The notes under the pieces: generated by a model
The model's input: only the letters and a program-made list of their open reading frames with translations
What the model was told of the DNA's origin: nothing
Databases searched by the model: none
Assembly: GCA_025056455.1 (NCBI GenBank)
Contig: JANWVY010000008.1
Location: forward strand, 1 to 64,000
Direction of reading: 5' to 3'
Source of the DNA: Bryobacteraceae bacterium
Lineage (GTDB): Bacteria > Acidobacteriota > Terriglobia > Bryobacterales > Bryobacteraceae
Length of the DNA: 64,000 nt
Shown: positions 1 through 8,965 of the stretch, piece after piece
Layout of the letters: every line of letters starts with the position of its first letter
How positions within the stretch are numbered: the first letter of the stretch is position 1
Translations under genes and position numbers: made by a program

Positions 1-1
1 C

Positions 2-457
2 TTCTTCGATCTTGGTTTCGGTGCTGCAAGCTTCTATTGGTACGTCGCTGTACCTGCAATTGAACAGGGGTTTCCGCCGGACTCTATCTCAACGGACATC
101 CACACCAGCAGCATGAATGCCGGAATGAAGTCCATGGAAAATACGATGTCCTCCATCTTGAACCTCGGCGTCTCACTAGAGTCGGTGATCGCAATGTCAA
201 CGTGGAATCCCGCCAAACAAATCAAGCGCACAGAATTTGGGCATCTGGATGTGGGCGCCGAGGCAGATGTCGCGGTCATTCGCGTCGACAAAGGTAAGTT
301 CGGGTTTCTCGATTCGGCGGGCGCTGTCTATCCGGGCAATCAACGAATCGTTACTGAATTAACCCTACGGGCTGGACGTGTGGTGTGGGACCTCAATGGT
401 CGCGCCGCGGAAAGTTGGAAGACGTTTCCCTACGATCGGAAAAAGTGGGTGAAATAA
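2..457 (+). CDS. Amidohydrolase/deacetylase family metallohydrolase, C-terminal part (5' end outside window)
   Basis: The frame is open from the window edge, so only the last ~151 residues are present. They carry the signature of the dihydroorotase/adenosine-deaminase-like amidohydrolase superfamily: STDIHTSSMNAG (a late barrel strand followed by the catalytic-Asp region), the helix MSTWNPAKQIKR, then GHLDVGAEADVAVIRVDKG, which is the small beta-sandwich that packs on the TIM barrel in secreted members. The family hydrolyses C-N bonds with one or two metal ions; the substrate cannot be told. Upstream metal-binding histidines are not in view. The gene ends in TAA and is followed by a predicted terminator, so it is probably the last gene of its unit. 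Confidence 0.8.
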   Translation, partial: FFDLGFGAASFYWYVAVPAIEQGFPPDSISTDIHTSSMNAGMKSMENTMSSILNLGVSLESVIAMSTWNPAKQIKRTEFGHLDVGAEADVAVIRVDKGKFGFLDSAGAVYPGNQRIVTELTLRAGRVVWDLNGRAAESWKTFPYDRKKWVK

Positions 458-578
458 GGCAGGACTGTCTCAGCTCTGTCTTGATCAGTTCTCGGGTCCA
501 CCACCCGGCTGGCTTGAGCCCAGCGGCACTTGGCTTCCACCGCAGCTACAGTGTCAAACTAGCTACAGGCGACGGTTT

Positions 579-606
579 CCGGCTGGAAAGCCGGCTTTTA
601 TTTTTT
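579..606 (+). terminator. Rho-independent terminator after the amidohydrolase gene
   Basis: A 6-bp stem CCGGCT/AGCCGG around a GGAA tetraloop is followed by a T-rich run with one A. It lies 120 bases after the amidohydrolase stop and 40 bases before ppk, so it would separate the two transcripts. The stem is short, hence moderate confidence. Confidence 0.5.
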
Positions 607-646
607 CGCTTCGCTACCTTGATGTTTAAACCACGTTCCGTTTCCT

Positions 647-2770
647 ATGGCAGGCAAAACCAAGGCCCCTAAAAAGAAGGGGCAAAATCAGTCTCCAAAC
701 GAGCAAGCCATTTCGCTGGATGATCCCAGGCTCTACGTCAACCGGGAGCTTAGCTTGCTTGAGTTTCAGCAACGGGTCTTAGAGGAAGCGCAAGATGAAA
801 CGAACCCTTTGCTAGAGCGGGTGAAGTTTCTTTCCATTCTAGGATCCAACCTGGATGAATTTTTTATGGTCCGGGTAGCAGGACTGAAAAACCAGCTAGA
901 CGCTGGGATCTTTGAAACAGGTCCTGACGGGCTGAGTCCGGCGCAACAGCTCGAATTAATCCGGGCGCGCGTGCTGCGGTTGATGGATGACGCGCACCAA
1001 TGCCGGAAGTTCTTGTTGCGGGAACTGGCCAAACACGGAATTTGTGTCCTAGAGTACGAGGAGCTGTCGCCCGCGCAAAAGGAGTCCGTGAACCGTTACT
1101 TTACGGACACGATTTACCCTGTGCTGACCCCCTTGGCGCATGATCCCGGACGGCCCTGGCCGCATATCTCGAATCTGAGTTTAAACCTTTCTGTACTCAT
1201 TCATGACAAACGAGGTCATGAACAATTCGCCCGCCTGAAGGTGCCGGACACGCTGCCGCAGCTCATTCCTTTGCAACGGCGAACGAGCAGTGCAAGTAAG
1301 CAGATCAGTTTTGTTTGGATCGAACAAGTGATTCAAGCCAACCTCGAAAAGCTGTTTCCTGGAATGGAAGTGGTGGAGTCACATCCCTTTCATGTCACTC
1401 GGGATGCCGATACGGCGATCCAGGAAATTGAGGCAGCGGACCTGCTCGAGAGTGTCGAAGAGAGCGTACGGCAGCGGCGCTTTGGAGCCGTTGTACGTCT
1501 GAAAGTAAGCCGGGGCATGCCCGCTCGCATCTTGGATATCCTGCGAGAGAACCTCAATGTAGACGATTCCGATATATACCAAGTGGACGGGCCGCTGGCT
1601 CTAGTCCGCTTACGGCATCTGGCGGCCCTAGACCGGCCCGAGTTGAAGGAGCCTCCCTTTGTGCCCGCTTCGCTGCCCGGGCATGGCGAGGAGGAAGATA
1701 TTTATGCGCTGATCCGGAAGGGCGACATTCTTCTTCATCATCCGTTTGATTCCTTTCAGCCGGTAGTAGATTTTCTCCGCACTGCCGCCCGTGACCCAAA
1801 TGTGCTGGCAATCAAAATGACGTTATATCGGGTGGGAAAGAATTCGCCTGTTGTCAGTGCGCTGCTAGAAGCCATGGAGTACGGCAAACAGGTGGCGGTG
1901 CTCGTGGAGTTAAAGGCGCGCTTTGACGAGGAGAGCAATATCGAATGGGCGCGCGCACTTGAAAAGGAAGGAGTGCATGTCGTCTATGGTCTGGTCGGTC
2001 TGAAAATTCACGGCAAGATCGCACTTGTCGTGCGGCGCGAAGGTGAGGTGATTCGCCGCTATGTCCATATGTCGACCGGAAACTATAACGCGGTGACGGC
2101 CCATCTTTACACCGATCTCGGCTTGTTCACCTGCAATGAAGAAATTGGAGCGGATGCCTCGGACCTCTTTAACTACCTCACGGGGTATTCCGCGAAGGCT
2201 GATTACCGGAAATTGCTGGTGGCGCCGATCAATCTCCGGGAGCGATTAGAAGGCCTCATTCTGCGAGAGATTGAGTATGCACAAAAGGGCCTCCCGGCAC
2301 GACTGATCTTCAAGATCAATGCACTAGCCGATCCGCGAATCATCCGGCTGCTCTATGAGGCCTCCCGTGCCGGCGTTCAAGTGGATTTGATCGCCCGCGG
2401 CATTTGCTCCCTTCGACCGGGAGTGCCCGGAGTGAGCGAACGGATCCACGTCCGCAGCATTGTGGGCCGTTTTCTCGAGCATTCGCGCATTTTTTATTTT
2501 CAGAACGGGGGAGCCGAGGAAATTTATCTTGGCTCTGCGGATCTGATGCCGCGTAACATCAACCGCCGAGTAGAGATTTTGTTTCCAATTGAAAAACCTT
2601 CGCAAATTCGCTTAATCCGAGACCGGATCTTAGCCGTGTATCTGGCCGATAATGTCAAGGCGCGGATCATGCAGGCGGACGGCACCTACGTCCGGGCGAG
2701 AAGAGAAAAAGGCGAAAAAGCGATCAATAGCCAGGCCTTTCTGCTAGAACGAAAAAAAACGCGGAATTAG
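647..2770 (+). CDS. ppk1: Polyphosphate kinase 1
   Basis: Reversibly polymerises the gamma-phosphate of ATP into inorganic polyphosphate. The 707-residue length is normal for PPK1. The N-terminal domain is recognisable from YVNRELSLLEFQQRVLEEA and FLSILGSNLDEFFMVRVAG. The two phospholipase-D-like catalytic halves follow, with KIHGKIALV carrying the autophosphorylated histidine (H455) and RFLEHSRIFYF carrying the second active-site histidine (H612); KARFDEESNIEWARALE is also diagnostic. The ATG at 647 gives the expected N-terminus, although no strong Shine-Dalgarno sequence is seen. The stop overlaps the convergent glycosyltransferase gene by four bases (2767-2770). No exopolyphosphatase or phosphate-regulon gene is adjacent, so it looks like a stand-alone gene. 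Confidence 0.97.
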   Translation: MAGKTKAPKKKGQNQSPNEQAISLDDPRLYVNRELSLLEFQQRVLEEAQDETNPLLERVKFLSILGSNLDEFFMVRVAGLKNQLDAGIFETGPDGLSPAQQLELIRARVLRLMDDAHQCRKFLLRELAKHGICVLEYEELSPAQKESVNRYFTDTIYPVLTPLAHDPGRPWPHISNLSLNLSVLIHDKRGHEQFARLKVPDTLPQLIPLQRRTSSASKQISFVWIEQVIQANLEKLFPGMEVVESHPFHVTRDADTAIQEIEAADLLESVEESVRQRRFGAVVRLKVSRGMPARILDILRENLNVDDSDIYQVDGPLALVRLRHLAALDRPELKEPPFVPASLPGHGEEEDIYALIRKGDILLHHPFDSFQPVVDFLRTAARDPNVLAIKMTLYRVGKNSPVVSALLEAMEYGKQVAVLVELKARFDEESNIEWARALEKEGVHVVYGLVGLKIHGKIALVVRREGEVIRRYVHMSTGNYNAVTAHLYTDLGLFTCNEEIGADASDLFNYLTGYSAKADYRKLLVAPINLRERLEGLILREIEYAQKGLPARLIFKINALADPRIIRLLYEASRAGVQVDLIARGICSLRPGVPGVSERIHVRSIVGRFLEHSRIFYFQNGGAEEIYLGSADLMPRNINRRVEILFPIEKPSQIRLIRDRILAVYLADNVKARIMQADGTYVRARREKGEKAINSQAFLLERKKTRN

Positions 2771-5136
2771 CGCTGCGGCGGAGAGCCCAGCGCTGGCTGA
2801 ACGAAGGCTAACCGTTTTTCCGCTAGTCTCTGCCGGTAAGAATGGACCAGGCGTTCCGTCATGCGGCGGATGTCGCGTTCCGCCGTCACATAGCGGTGTG
2901 CGCGGCGTACGATTTCTGTGGCCAGATGGGGATTGTCAAAAAGATCGAGGATGCGCTTGGCAAAGTCTGCGGGTGTGTCTGCAAGAAAACAGATCTCACC
3001 GTCTACGTCCGTCAGGCCCTCCGCTCCTAAGCGGGTCGAAACCACAGGAATTCCCGTGCAGAAAGCTTCGAGCAATTTCACGCGAACGCCAGAGCCGCTC
3101 AAAATCGGACACACGAAGACGGCATAGCGAGCAAAGGCTTGGCGGAGGTCTTCCACAAAACCAAGGATTTCCACATTCCGATCCTTCGCTGGTAGAGAAT
3201 GCCGGGGAGGCGGATCGGACCCAATAATCACGAGTTTTGCCTGGGGGCGTCGCTCAACCACCCGCGGCAGGACGGCTTTGGTGAACCAATCAAGCGCTTC
3301 TTGATTGGGCAGGTGACGGAAACTACCCAGGAAGAGCATGGTGTCCGGCTCTCGACCGTGTTCGGAAAACGAGTAATAGCTCGTGTCGATTCCAGCGCGC
3401 AGTGTTTCCTCGATCCGCGGGGCCAGATGAGGACTGAAAGACTCGAGATACTGTTTATTTTGCAGGCTACAAGTTTGAATCTGGTCGATCGTCTCTAGCA
3501 TCGCCAGCTCATATCGAATCGCGCGAAGGTATTCTAAGGTGGCCTGGAGCTTTTTGAGCCAGGATCCTGGTTGAAGGAGACTGCGGCCAACGGACTGGAA
3601 GTAGACATCGTGCTCAAAAAGCGCTTTTAAAATCCGGCGGTAGTCGCCTGCATATTGCCCCATATGGGTGTATTCGAGCTGGAGTACGTCTACCCGACGG
3701 AGATAGATCGTTCGGTGGATCATCCACTCCAGATCTTGATTGGCATACTCGCGGACGGCATGTGGCAGCATCGAGCCGAAACCAAAGATTTGGCTATCTG
3801 GTCGAACGAGGAAACTGGCGGAAACGCAGCGATCCACGAGCTGTTGATGGGGCTCCTGTTGCCACTCTTCATCGAGCACAACGATGAGATGCAGGTCCGC
3901 CAGTTTCGCCAGCATGGTGGCGGTGCCGTGCATAAAGACGCCGCCGCCGTGTACGGGAGGACAGATGGGATAGGGCGAGACGAACAGGACAGAGAGCCGT
4001 TCAGGACGAATTTCCATGGCATGGAACCGGTCACGAAAATAACCCCCCAAAGGACGGCGAAAAGCTTCCGTATCGGTAAGTGTGGCCAGAGAGTGGGCCC
4101 GCCAGCGTGAGGCCAGCGCGCGAGGAATTTCCACAAACGCCCGAAAAAGCGCTTGTCCAGAGATCCGCTCAGGCGACGGTCCTGCGAAGTAGCTGAGGGT
4201 CGCGTCGGCCCACGCATGGAAAAAGTGGCTCAGCAAACGGTCCCACTCATGGATGTTTTTCCACGCAAAGAGCGTCTGATTCTTGTGAAGGACGGATTGA
4301 ATGTAGGGAGCTGAAAAATGTTTTCCAATTGTTGCCCGGTGCTCGTGCCAGACGTGGCTACGCGGCTGATAATACACCTTCCAGCCCCGCTTCCAAGCCT
4401 GGAATCCAAGGTCAGTGTCTTCGAAATAGAAAGGTTGATAGAGGTGGTCAAACCCTCCGAGCTCGAGGAATTTCCTCCGATCATAGGCGCTTGAGCCACC
4501 CCCTGGATAAAAGCAGGGAAACAGTTCTGTGACTTGATCGTCGACGCGGTGACGCACGCCGAGCTTTCCGTTGCGCCACCAACCCTGGGTCAAACCGGTT
4601 TCCTGGCGAAGCTTGTCCGGGTCGGTGAAAAAAATCTGGCAGGAGACCGCAAAGACCTGATCATCTTCAAATCCTTCGAGCAAGGGCGCCAAAAAATCGG
4701 ACGCCACACGCATGTCGCTGTTGAGCAGTATCACAATATCGTTTTTTGCTTCCCGGAAGCCGAGGTTGGCTCCGCCGCCAAAGCCGACATTCTTTGCAAG
4801 AGCGATTACGCGGACGTTGGGAAAACGCTGTTTCAAAAAAGCGACACTGCCATCCGATGAGCCGTTATCCACGACGATGATTTCGTTGTCGGGGTTGCCC
4901 TGCATGGCTGTCACAACAGAGGGTAGATACTTTTCCAATAGGTCCCGCCCGTTCCAGTTCGGGATGACAACGCTTGCCGACTTCTTGGAGGGCGAGGGAT
5001 TCGCAACCCGTCTGCGGCGGGGCCAGATCTGATAGCAGAGATCCACTGCCAACAGGCACAAGAGCGTTGCACACAGCAGGATGGGAGAAAGCAGAAAGAA
5101 GGGAAGGCCCACCAGCAGGCGGCGCAAGATGGCCAT
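2767..5136 (-). CDS. Two-domain glycosyltransferase (GT2 + GT4)
   Basis: This 789-residue protein joins two sugar transferases. After an N-terminal hydrophobic segment (about residues 8-32) followed by an Arg cluster, a GT2 (GT-A) domain starts at SVVIPNWNGRD, with EIIVVDNGSSDGS and the metal-binding NSD (139-141), as in rhamnosyltransferases. A GT4 (GT-B) domain starts near residue 383 (LSVLFVSPYPICPPVHGG) and ends with the nucleotide-sugar motif KLLEAFCTGIPVVSTRLGAE. It should add two successive sugars to a membrane-linked glycan. It starts one base after the stop of the methyltransferase gene and is the last gene of the three-gene surface-glycan operon. Acceptor and sugars are unknown. Confidence 0.9.
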   Translation of the reverse strand: MAILRRLLVGLPFFLLSPILLCATLLCLLAVDLCYQIWPRRRRVANPSPSKKSASVVIPNWNGRDLLEKYLPSVVTAMQGNPDNEIIVVDNGSSDGSVAFLKQRFPNVRVIALAKNVGFGGGANLGFREAKNDIVILLNSDMRVASDFLAPLLEGFEDDQVFAVSCQIFFTDPDKLRQETGLTQGWWRNGKLGVRHRVDDQVTELFPCFYPGGGSSAYDRRKFLELGGFDHLYQPFYFEDTDLGFQAWKRGWKVYYQPRSHVWHEHRATIGKHFSAPYIQSVLHKNQTLFAWKNIHEWDRLLSHFFHAWADATLSYFAGPSPERISGQALFRAFVEIPRALASRWRAHSLATLTDTEAFRRPLGGYFRDRFHAMEIRPERLSVLFVSPYPICPPVHGGGVFMHGTATMLAKLADLHLIVVLDEEWQQEPHQQLVDRCVSASFLVRPDSQIFGFGSMLPHAVREYANQDLEWMIHRTIYLRRVDVLQLEYTHMGQYAGDYRRILKALFEHDVYFQSVGRSLLQPGSWLKKLQATLEYLRAIRYELAMLETIDQIQTCSLQNKQYLESFSPHLAPRIEETLRAGIDTSYYSFSEHGREPDTMLFLGSFRHLPNQEALDWFTKAVLPRVVERRPQAKLVIIGSDPPPRHSLPAKDRNVEILGFVEDLRQAFARYAVFVCPILSGSGVRVKLLEAFCTGIPVVSTRLGAEGLTDVDGEICFLADTPADFAKRILDLFDNPHLATEIVRRAHRYVTAERDIRRMTERLVHSYRQRLAEKRLAFVQPALGSPPQR

Positions 5137-5137
5137 T

Positions 5138-6388
5138 CTACTTGCGATTCAACTCCGGCCCGAGGCCGAAGCTCCTTCCTAGACGGTACCAGCGCGATGC
5201 GACGACGGAGCTCAGGCGGGCCTGGGCTTGCTCCAAATCCGACTGGAGTGAGAGGGCCCAGCGGGTGCGTTCTTCGAGATCGCTTTCGGTTTGGTGGAGG
5301 ATTTCCACGCATTGGGCTAGCTCCTCACACTTTTGGGCGAGCTGCTGGGAAAGGCTGGCTTCGAGTTCCTGGGCCCACCGAGTGCGCGCTTTGAGATCTG
5401 CCTCGAGTTCTGCGATCTTGGCCTCATATTGGGCGGCCGTTTCCGCCCCCGCCTTTTGCTCGGCGGCTAGCTCTTGCTGGAGCTCGACGACGCGCGCTTG
5501 CGTCGCTTCGAGCTGCTGGTTCAATTCCTGCGCCCAGAGGCTCCGCCGTTTCAACTCCTCGGTTTGCTCGGTGTGGATTTTCACCAGCTGCTCATGCTCG
5601 AGCAGAGAACGCTCGAGCCAGCGATTCTTTTTTTCGAGCTCATTTTCGAGCTTTGCGATGTGCTGCTCGCGTTCGCGAAGAACATTGCTCGTCGTCGGAA
5701 GATAAACAAACCGAAAACCGGCCGGGAGAGGCTTCTGGGCGCAAACGGCAACGAAAAAATGGGATGTCGCAGGGCACGACACGGCGGCTTCCACGCGGGC
5801 CTCTGAGCCGCAGTCACCTTCAAGCGGCTCAAAGACAATCACGCTGGTGTGATTTTGAAGAAACATCGAAACGTAAGGGAAATACGCCCTGAGCGCAGAG
5901 CGAAATTCCTCAAATTCGAATTCGTGGACGTGGTAAGGATTCGGCCCGCAAACGGCTCGCGTTTCTTCGTAGTAGAGGCGGTTTGGCGTTGAGACCACAA
6001 ACTGGCCGTCGGGCGCGAGCAGTCGCTGAGCCTCGGCGAGCAATCCTCGCCAGTTCGCCAGATGCTCGATCACTTCAAAAGCCACAATCAGGTCGAAGGA
6101 GGCATCTGGAAAGGGAAGTTGCTCGGCTGACGCCACTTGAAAAAAGAGATTTGGCAGGGCGTAGCTGCTCCGCGCGGCCTCGATGGCCTCTTCTGAGATA
6201 TCGACGCCTACTACGTGTTGCGCCACGGTGGCCAGCTCGGCCGAACCGTAGCCGCTGCCCGAAGCTATGTCGAGCACGCGTTTTTGACGAGCGAGGCGCG
6301 CGGCAAAAGCATAGCGCGCAAAATGCTCGTTCCATAGGTCCGGGTGCACTTTGCCCGGAATCACTCGCTCGCCAGTGAATTCAGCCAA
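5138..6388 (-). CDS. SAM-dependent methyltransferase with C-terminal coiled coil
   Basis: Residues 1-225 form a class I methyltransferase: FTGERVIPG at the N-terminus, motif I VLDIASGSGYGSAEL (about 38-52), VVGVDISEEAI, and PDASFDLIVAFEVIEHL. From about residue 235 to 395 the protein is almost continuous heptad-like E/L/Q/A sequence, a long coiled coil, ending in a short LGRSFGL-type tail. Similar proteins sit in O-antigen clusters and methylate or cap the glycan, with the coiled coil setting chain length (as for WbdD-type proteins); that role here is inference. The start is TTG at 6386-6388, supported by a GGAG eight bases upstream and the family's N-terminus. It overlaps the upstream ATPase gene by eight bases and is followed by the GT2-GT4 gene after one base. 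Confidence 0.85.
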   Translation of the reverse strand: MAEFTGERVIPGKVHPDLWNEHFARYAFAARLARQKRVLDIASGSGYGSAELATVAQHVVGVDISEEAIEAARSSYALPNLFFQVASAEQLPFPDASFDLIVAFEVIEHLANWRGLLAEAQRLLAPDGQFVVSTPNRLYYEETRAVCGPNPYHVHEFEFEEFRSALRAYFPYVSMFLQNHTSVIVFEPLEGDCGSEARVEAAVSCPATSHFFVAVCAQKPLPAGFRFVYLPTTSNVLREREQHIAKLENELEKKNRWLERSLLEHEQLVKIHTEQTEELKRRSLWAQELNQQLEATQARVVELQQELAAEQKAGAETAAQYEAKIAELEADLKARTRWAQELEASLSQQLAQKCEELAQCVEILHQTESDLEERTRWALSLQSDLEQAQARLSSVVASRWYRLGRSFGLGPELNRK

Positions 6389-7706
6389 CCGATGTCTCCG
6401 ACAAGTTCGTGTGACGTTTCAAACAGGAGTTTAGCTCTACCCGGCAAGGCAGGTGCAGGTAGCCGTAAATTACGCCTTCTCCATGACCCATTTGCAGCGT
6501 AATGGCGTTGTCAATCCAGTCGCAGTTTTCATAGGAGTTCAAAGTTCCATTTGCGATCGCGGGTGAGAAGGAAAAGAAAGCGGGATAAAGCTCCGGCAAA
6601 TCGACATGAAAATCGACCGTATAGATGTCGCCTGGGATCATCGGAGGCAGCTCAAAACCCTCGCGCGCCGTGTTCGTGCCGGCGAAATCCACGCCCAGAT
6701 GATTCCGCATCATAAAACCCACGATGGGCAGTTCGAGGTGACGATTTGCGCGCACACTAATGCGGACCACAATGCGCGAGGAAGGTTCCAGCAGATGCAG
6801 CGGCGAGCCGTAGGGATCTAGGATCGCAATGCCGATCACCTCTGCATCGCCATTGCCGTAGCGGTGATCGATGTTGGGAATCGTGTCGCAGATTTCCGGG
6901 GCCTGAAAGCGGACGTCGCGGTCCAACGGGGTGCGTTTCTTTTTTTCCAGATAAGAGGCATCTTTCTTCACCATCGCCGCCAGATACTTGGCGACTACTG
7001 AATCCGTGGGGCCGAGATCTCGAATCTGTCCTTGATCGAGCCACAGAGCACGGTCGCCAATCGCCTTAACGTCGCCAATGGCGTGAGAGACGAAGACGAT
7101 CGTGACGCCGCGAGAGCGAAGATCGTGCACTTTGCGCATACAGCGCTGGCGGAAATAAATATCCCCAACTGCAAGCGCTTCGTCTACAAGAAGGATTTCT
7201 GGATCCACGTGGATTGCCACCGAAAAAGCCAGCCGGACCGCCATACCACTCGAATAGGTCTTGACTGGCTGGTTGATGAAATCCCCGATTTCTGCGAAAG
7301 CTTCAATTTCGCGATAGCGCCGGTCGATCTCAGCCGAGGAAAGGCCAAGAATGGCCGCGTTCAAGTAAACGTTATCCCGTCCAGTGAACTCCGGATTAAA
7401 ACCCGAGCCGAGCTCGAGCAGCGCCGCCACTCTGCCATGCACTTTCACCTGGCCGCAGGTTGGCTGGAGAATCCCCGCAATAATTTGGAGCAGCGTGCTT
7501 TTACCAGAACCGTTCTCCCCGATCACGCAAAACGTTTCTCCGCGTTGAATCTGAAAGCTCACATCGCGCAGGGCCCAGAAGTCGCGATGGCGGTTGACAC
7601 GGTTCAGTGTGAGCAGCTCGACGAGGCGGTCTGACGGGGAGTCATAGATGGGGTAACTTTTCGAAACGCCCTGGAATTCGACAACAGGATCGGGCACAAT
7701 CACCAA
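6381..7706 (-). CDS. Wzt-like ABC transporter ATPase with glycan-binding C-terminal domain
   Basis: This is the ATP-hydrolysing subunit of an ABC exporter of lipid-linked polysaccharide. Walker A is GENGSGKST (63-71), the signature motif YSSGMAVRLAF (about 151-161) and Walker B ILLVDEALAVGD (about 171-182). The C-terminal ~170 residues (from GDAEVIGIAILD) match the Wzt carbohydrate-binding beta-sandwich that recognises the modified end of the chain. The start codon is TTG or the adjacent GTG, with no clear Shine-Dalgarno. It leads the operon with the methyltransferase and glycosyltransferase. The cognate Wzm permease is not next to it or elsewhere in the window, which is unusual because wzm and wzt are normally paired. 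Confidence 0.9.
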   Translation of the reverse strand: MVIVPDPVVEFQGVSKSYPIYDSPSDRLVELLTLNRVNRHRDFWALRDVSFQIQRGETFCVIGENGSGKSTLLQIIAGILQPTCGQVKVHGRVAALLELGSGFNPEFTGRDNVYLNAAILGLSSAEIDRRYREIEAFAEIGDFINQPVKTYSSGMAVRLAFSVAIHVDPEILLVDEALAVGDIYFRQRCMRKVHDLRSRGVTIVFVSHAIGDVKAIGDRALWLDQGQIRDLGPTDSVVAKYLAAMVKKDASYLEKKKRTPLDRDVRFQAPEICDTIPNIDHRYGNGDAEVIGIAILDPYGSPLHLLEPSSRIVVRISVRANRHLELPIVGFMMRNHLGVDFAGTNTAREGFELPPMIPGDIYTVDFHVDLPELYPAFFSFSPAIANGTLNSYENCDWIDNAITLQMGHGEGVIYGYLHLPCRVELNSCLKRHTNLSETSVG

Positions 7707-7811
7707 GCTACTGAAGAGGAAAGTTTTATGTCAAATCAGGCAAGGCAGCTGATGGCCAACAACAAGCAACCACCTTCGCTCGCCTGTCCTTTGCCGTGGC
7801 TGGCGCCGGCC

Positions 7812-8240
7812 CTAGCTGAGCAGCGAAACAATCTCTTGCAATTCCCGGCGAATGGCTTCGAGGGTAGCGGCAGTTGCCGGGCCCGTAAAAAGATCGGGTT
7901 GAACCGGAGTTGGAGCCGATTTCGAGCGAGCGGCCGCCTTCCCCGGCCTCGAGCCAGCGCTATGAGCCTTCATGTTGAGATGATTCCGAGCACCTTCAAT
8001 CGTGAAGCGCTCATCGTACAGGAGCCGCTTAATTTCAAGAATCGTCTCCACGTCTTTCCGCCGGTAGAGACGGTGGCCAGTGCCGGATTTTTTCGGCGCA
8101 AGCTGTGGAAATTCGCTTTCCCAAAAACGCAAGACAAAGGGCTTCACGCCAACCAACTTGCTCACATCGCCAATGCGAAAGTAAAGCTTATTTGGAATTT
8201 CTGGGGTTGGCGCCGATGGCGCTAACGGAGTTGGCATCAT
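7812..8240 (-). CDS. MerR-family transcriptional regulator
   Basis: The protein has 142 residues. The MerR winged helix-turn-helix is clear: KLYFRIGDVSKLVGVKPFVLRFWE then FPQLAP, RLYRRKDVETILEIKRLL and YDERFTIEGARNHL. The C-terminal ~60 residues are Ala/Lys/Pro rich with no metal-binding cysteine pattern, so it is not a typical metal sensor; it resembles the short MerR proteins found near tRNA and ihf loci in Acidobacteriota and Deltaproteobacteria. The ligand and regulon are unknown. It is separate from the glycan operon, which starts 106 bases downstream on the same strand. It is divergent from the tRNA-Met gene, with three AGTCG direct repeats in between that could be its target. Confidence 0.88.
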   Translation of the reverse strand: MMPTPLAPSAPTPEIPNKLYFRIGDVSKLVGVKPFVLRFWESEFPQLAPKKSGTGHRLYRRKDVETILEIKRLLYDERFTIEGARNHLNMKAHSAGSRPGKAAARSKSAPTPVQPDLFTGPATAATLEAIRRELQEIVSLLS

Positions 8241-8391
8241 ACTCGCTTAGCGGATCAGGGGAGGCACCCTTCTCATGCTATGCAAAACGACGAATGTCGT
8301 CAACTGTCGGCGTGGTCCTTATTTGCGTTGTCTCTGGTGGCGCTATCCCACGCCTTTTCCGGGGGTGATGTGAATAACATTTGACGTTCAA

Positions 8392-8450
8392 AGTCGGACT
8401 ACACAAATTCAAGAGGAAAGTCGAACTACCAATTCACGATACAGTCGAAT
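8392..8450 (+). repeat. Three AGTCG-centred direct repeats
   Basis: Copies AAAGTCGGACTAC, AAAGTCGAACTAC and ACAGTCGAATTGC have their AGTCG cores at 8392, 8419 and 8443, so spacings are 27 and 24 bases. They lie just upstream of, and run into, the proposed tRNA-Met promoter, between the divergent MerR and tRNA genes. They could be regulator sites or decayed sequence; no function is demonstrated. Confidence 0.4.
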
Positions 8451-8479
8451 TGCAAAAAACTAGCCGGGTCGGGTATTCT
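8450..8479 (+). promoter_or_regulatory. Possible sigma70-type promoter of tRNA-Met
   Basis: TTGCAA (8450-8455) and TATTCT (8474-8479) are separated by 18 bases and lie 33 bases before the mature tRNA 5' end. The match is four of six at each element, so this is only a reasonable candidate. Confidence 0.35.
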
Positions 8480-8512
8480 GAAAGCGGTTGTACTGTCCAA
8501 GCCCTCGGCTAA

Positions 8513-8589
8513 GCCGGTGTAGCTCAGGTGGTTAGAGCGGCGGTCTCATAATCCGCAGGTCGTAGGTTCGAGTCCTACCGCCGGCACCA
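8513..8589 (+). tRNA. tRNA-Met (anticodon CAU)
   Basis: A 77-nt cloverleaf can be folded by hand: acceptor GCCGGTG/CGCCGGC with one T-G pair, D arm AGCTC/GAGC, anticodon loop CTCATAA with CAT, T arm GTAGG-TTCGAGT-CCTAC, and an encoded CCA end. The 31-39 position is T-T, as in many bacterial elongator Met tRNAs. A CAU tRNA could instead be Ile2 (lysidine-modified). It is not the initiator, because the 1-72 pair is a G-C match and the anticodon stem lacks three G-C pairs. Confidence 0.93.
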
Positions 8590-8765
8590 TTTCGACTCAG
8601 GGAGCCAACCCAGAACGAGAGCAACTCGAGCAAGCCCAGCAACCCAAGACAAGTTTACTCCTCGCAGCTGGCCTCCTTGTTTCAAAGCTGGTGGCTGTGG
8701 CACACGGTGAGACTGTTCTCGGCCCGCTGGATCCCGCGAGTGAGTGAGCCGCACACGACAGCTTT

Positions 8766-8854
8766 TGGTGCCCGGGGCGGGACTTGAACCCGCACTCCCG
8801 TTTCCGGGAAAAGGATTTTAAGTCCTTTGCGTCTGCCGATTTCGCCACCCGGGC
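8766..8854 (-). tRNA. tRNA-Leu (anticodon UAA)
   Basis: The 89-nt minus-strand gene folds as a class II tRNA: acceptor GCCCGGG/CCCGGGC, discriminator A, encoded CCA, anticodon loop CTTAAAA with TAA, a long variable arm (TCCCGG/CGGGA type), and T arm GCGGG-TTCAAGT-CCCGC. The long variable arm and UAA anticodon identify leucine. Short reading frames that cross it are not genes. Confidence 0.95.
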
Positions 8855-8965
8855 GGCTTGTCCCCTGAGTGTAGCGCACGGGCCCGGCTAGCCGCCAGCA
8901 GGAACGCAATCGGCTCGCCATGCCGAACCTCCGTGCTGTTGTCGGGCTTGACCCTGCGCTTTGCG

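Noticed and set aside
4974-5705. 243-codon plus-strand frame over the methyltransferase/GT boundary
   Set aside because: Ser/Arg-rich antisense translation of the coiled coil; not a protein-like sequence.
8597-8921. Short minus-strand frames over 8597-8921
   Set aside because: They cross the tRNA-Leu gene.
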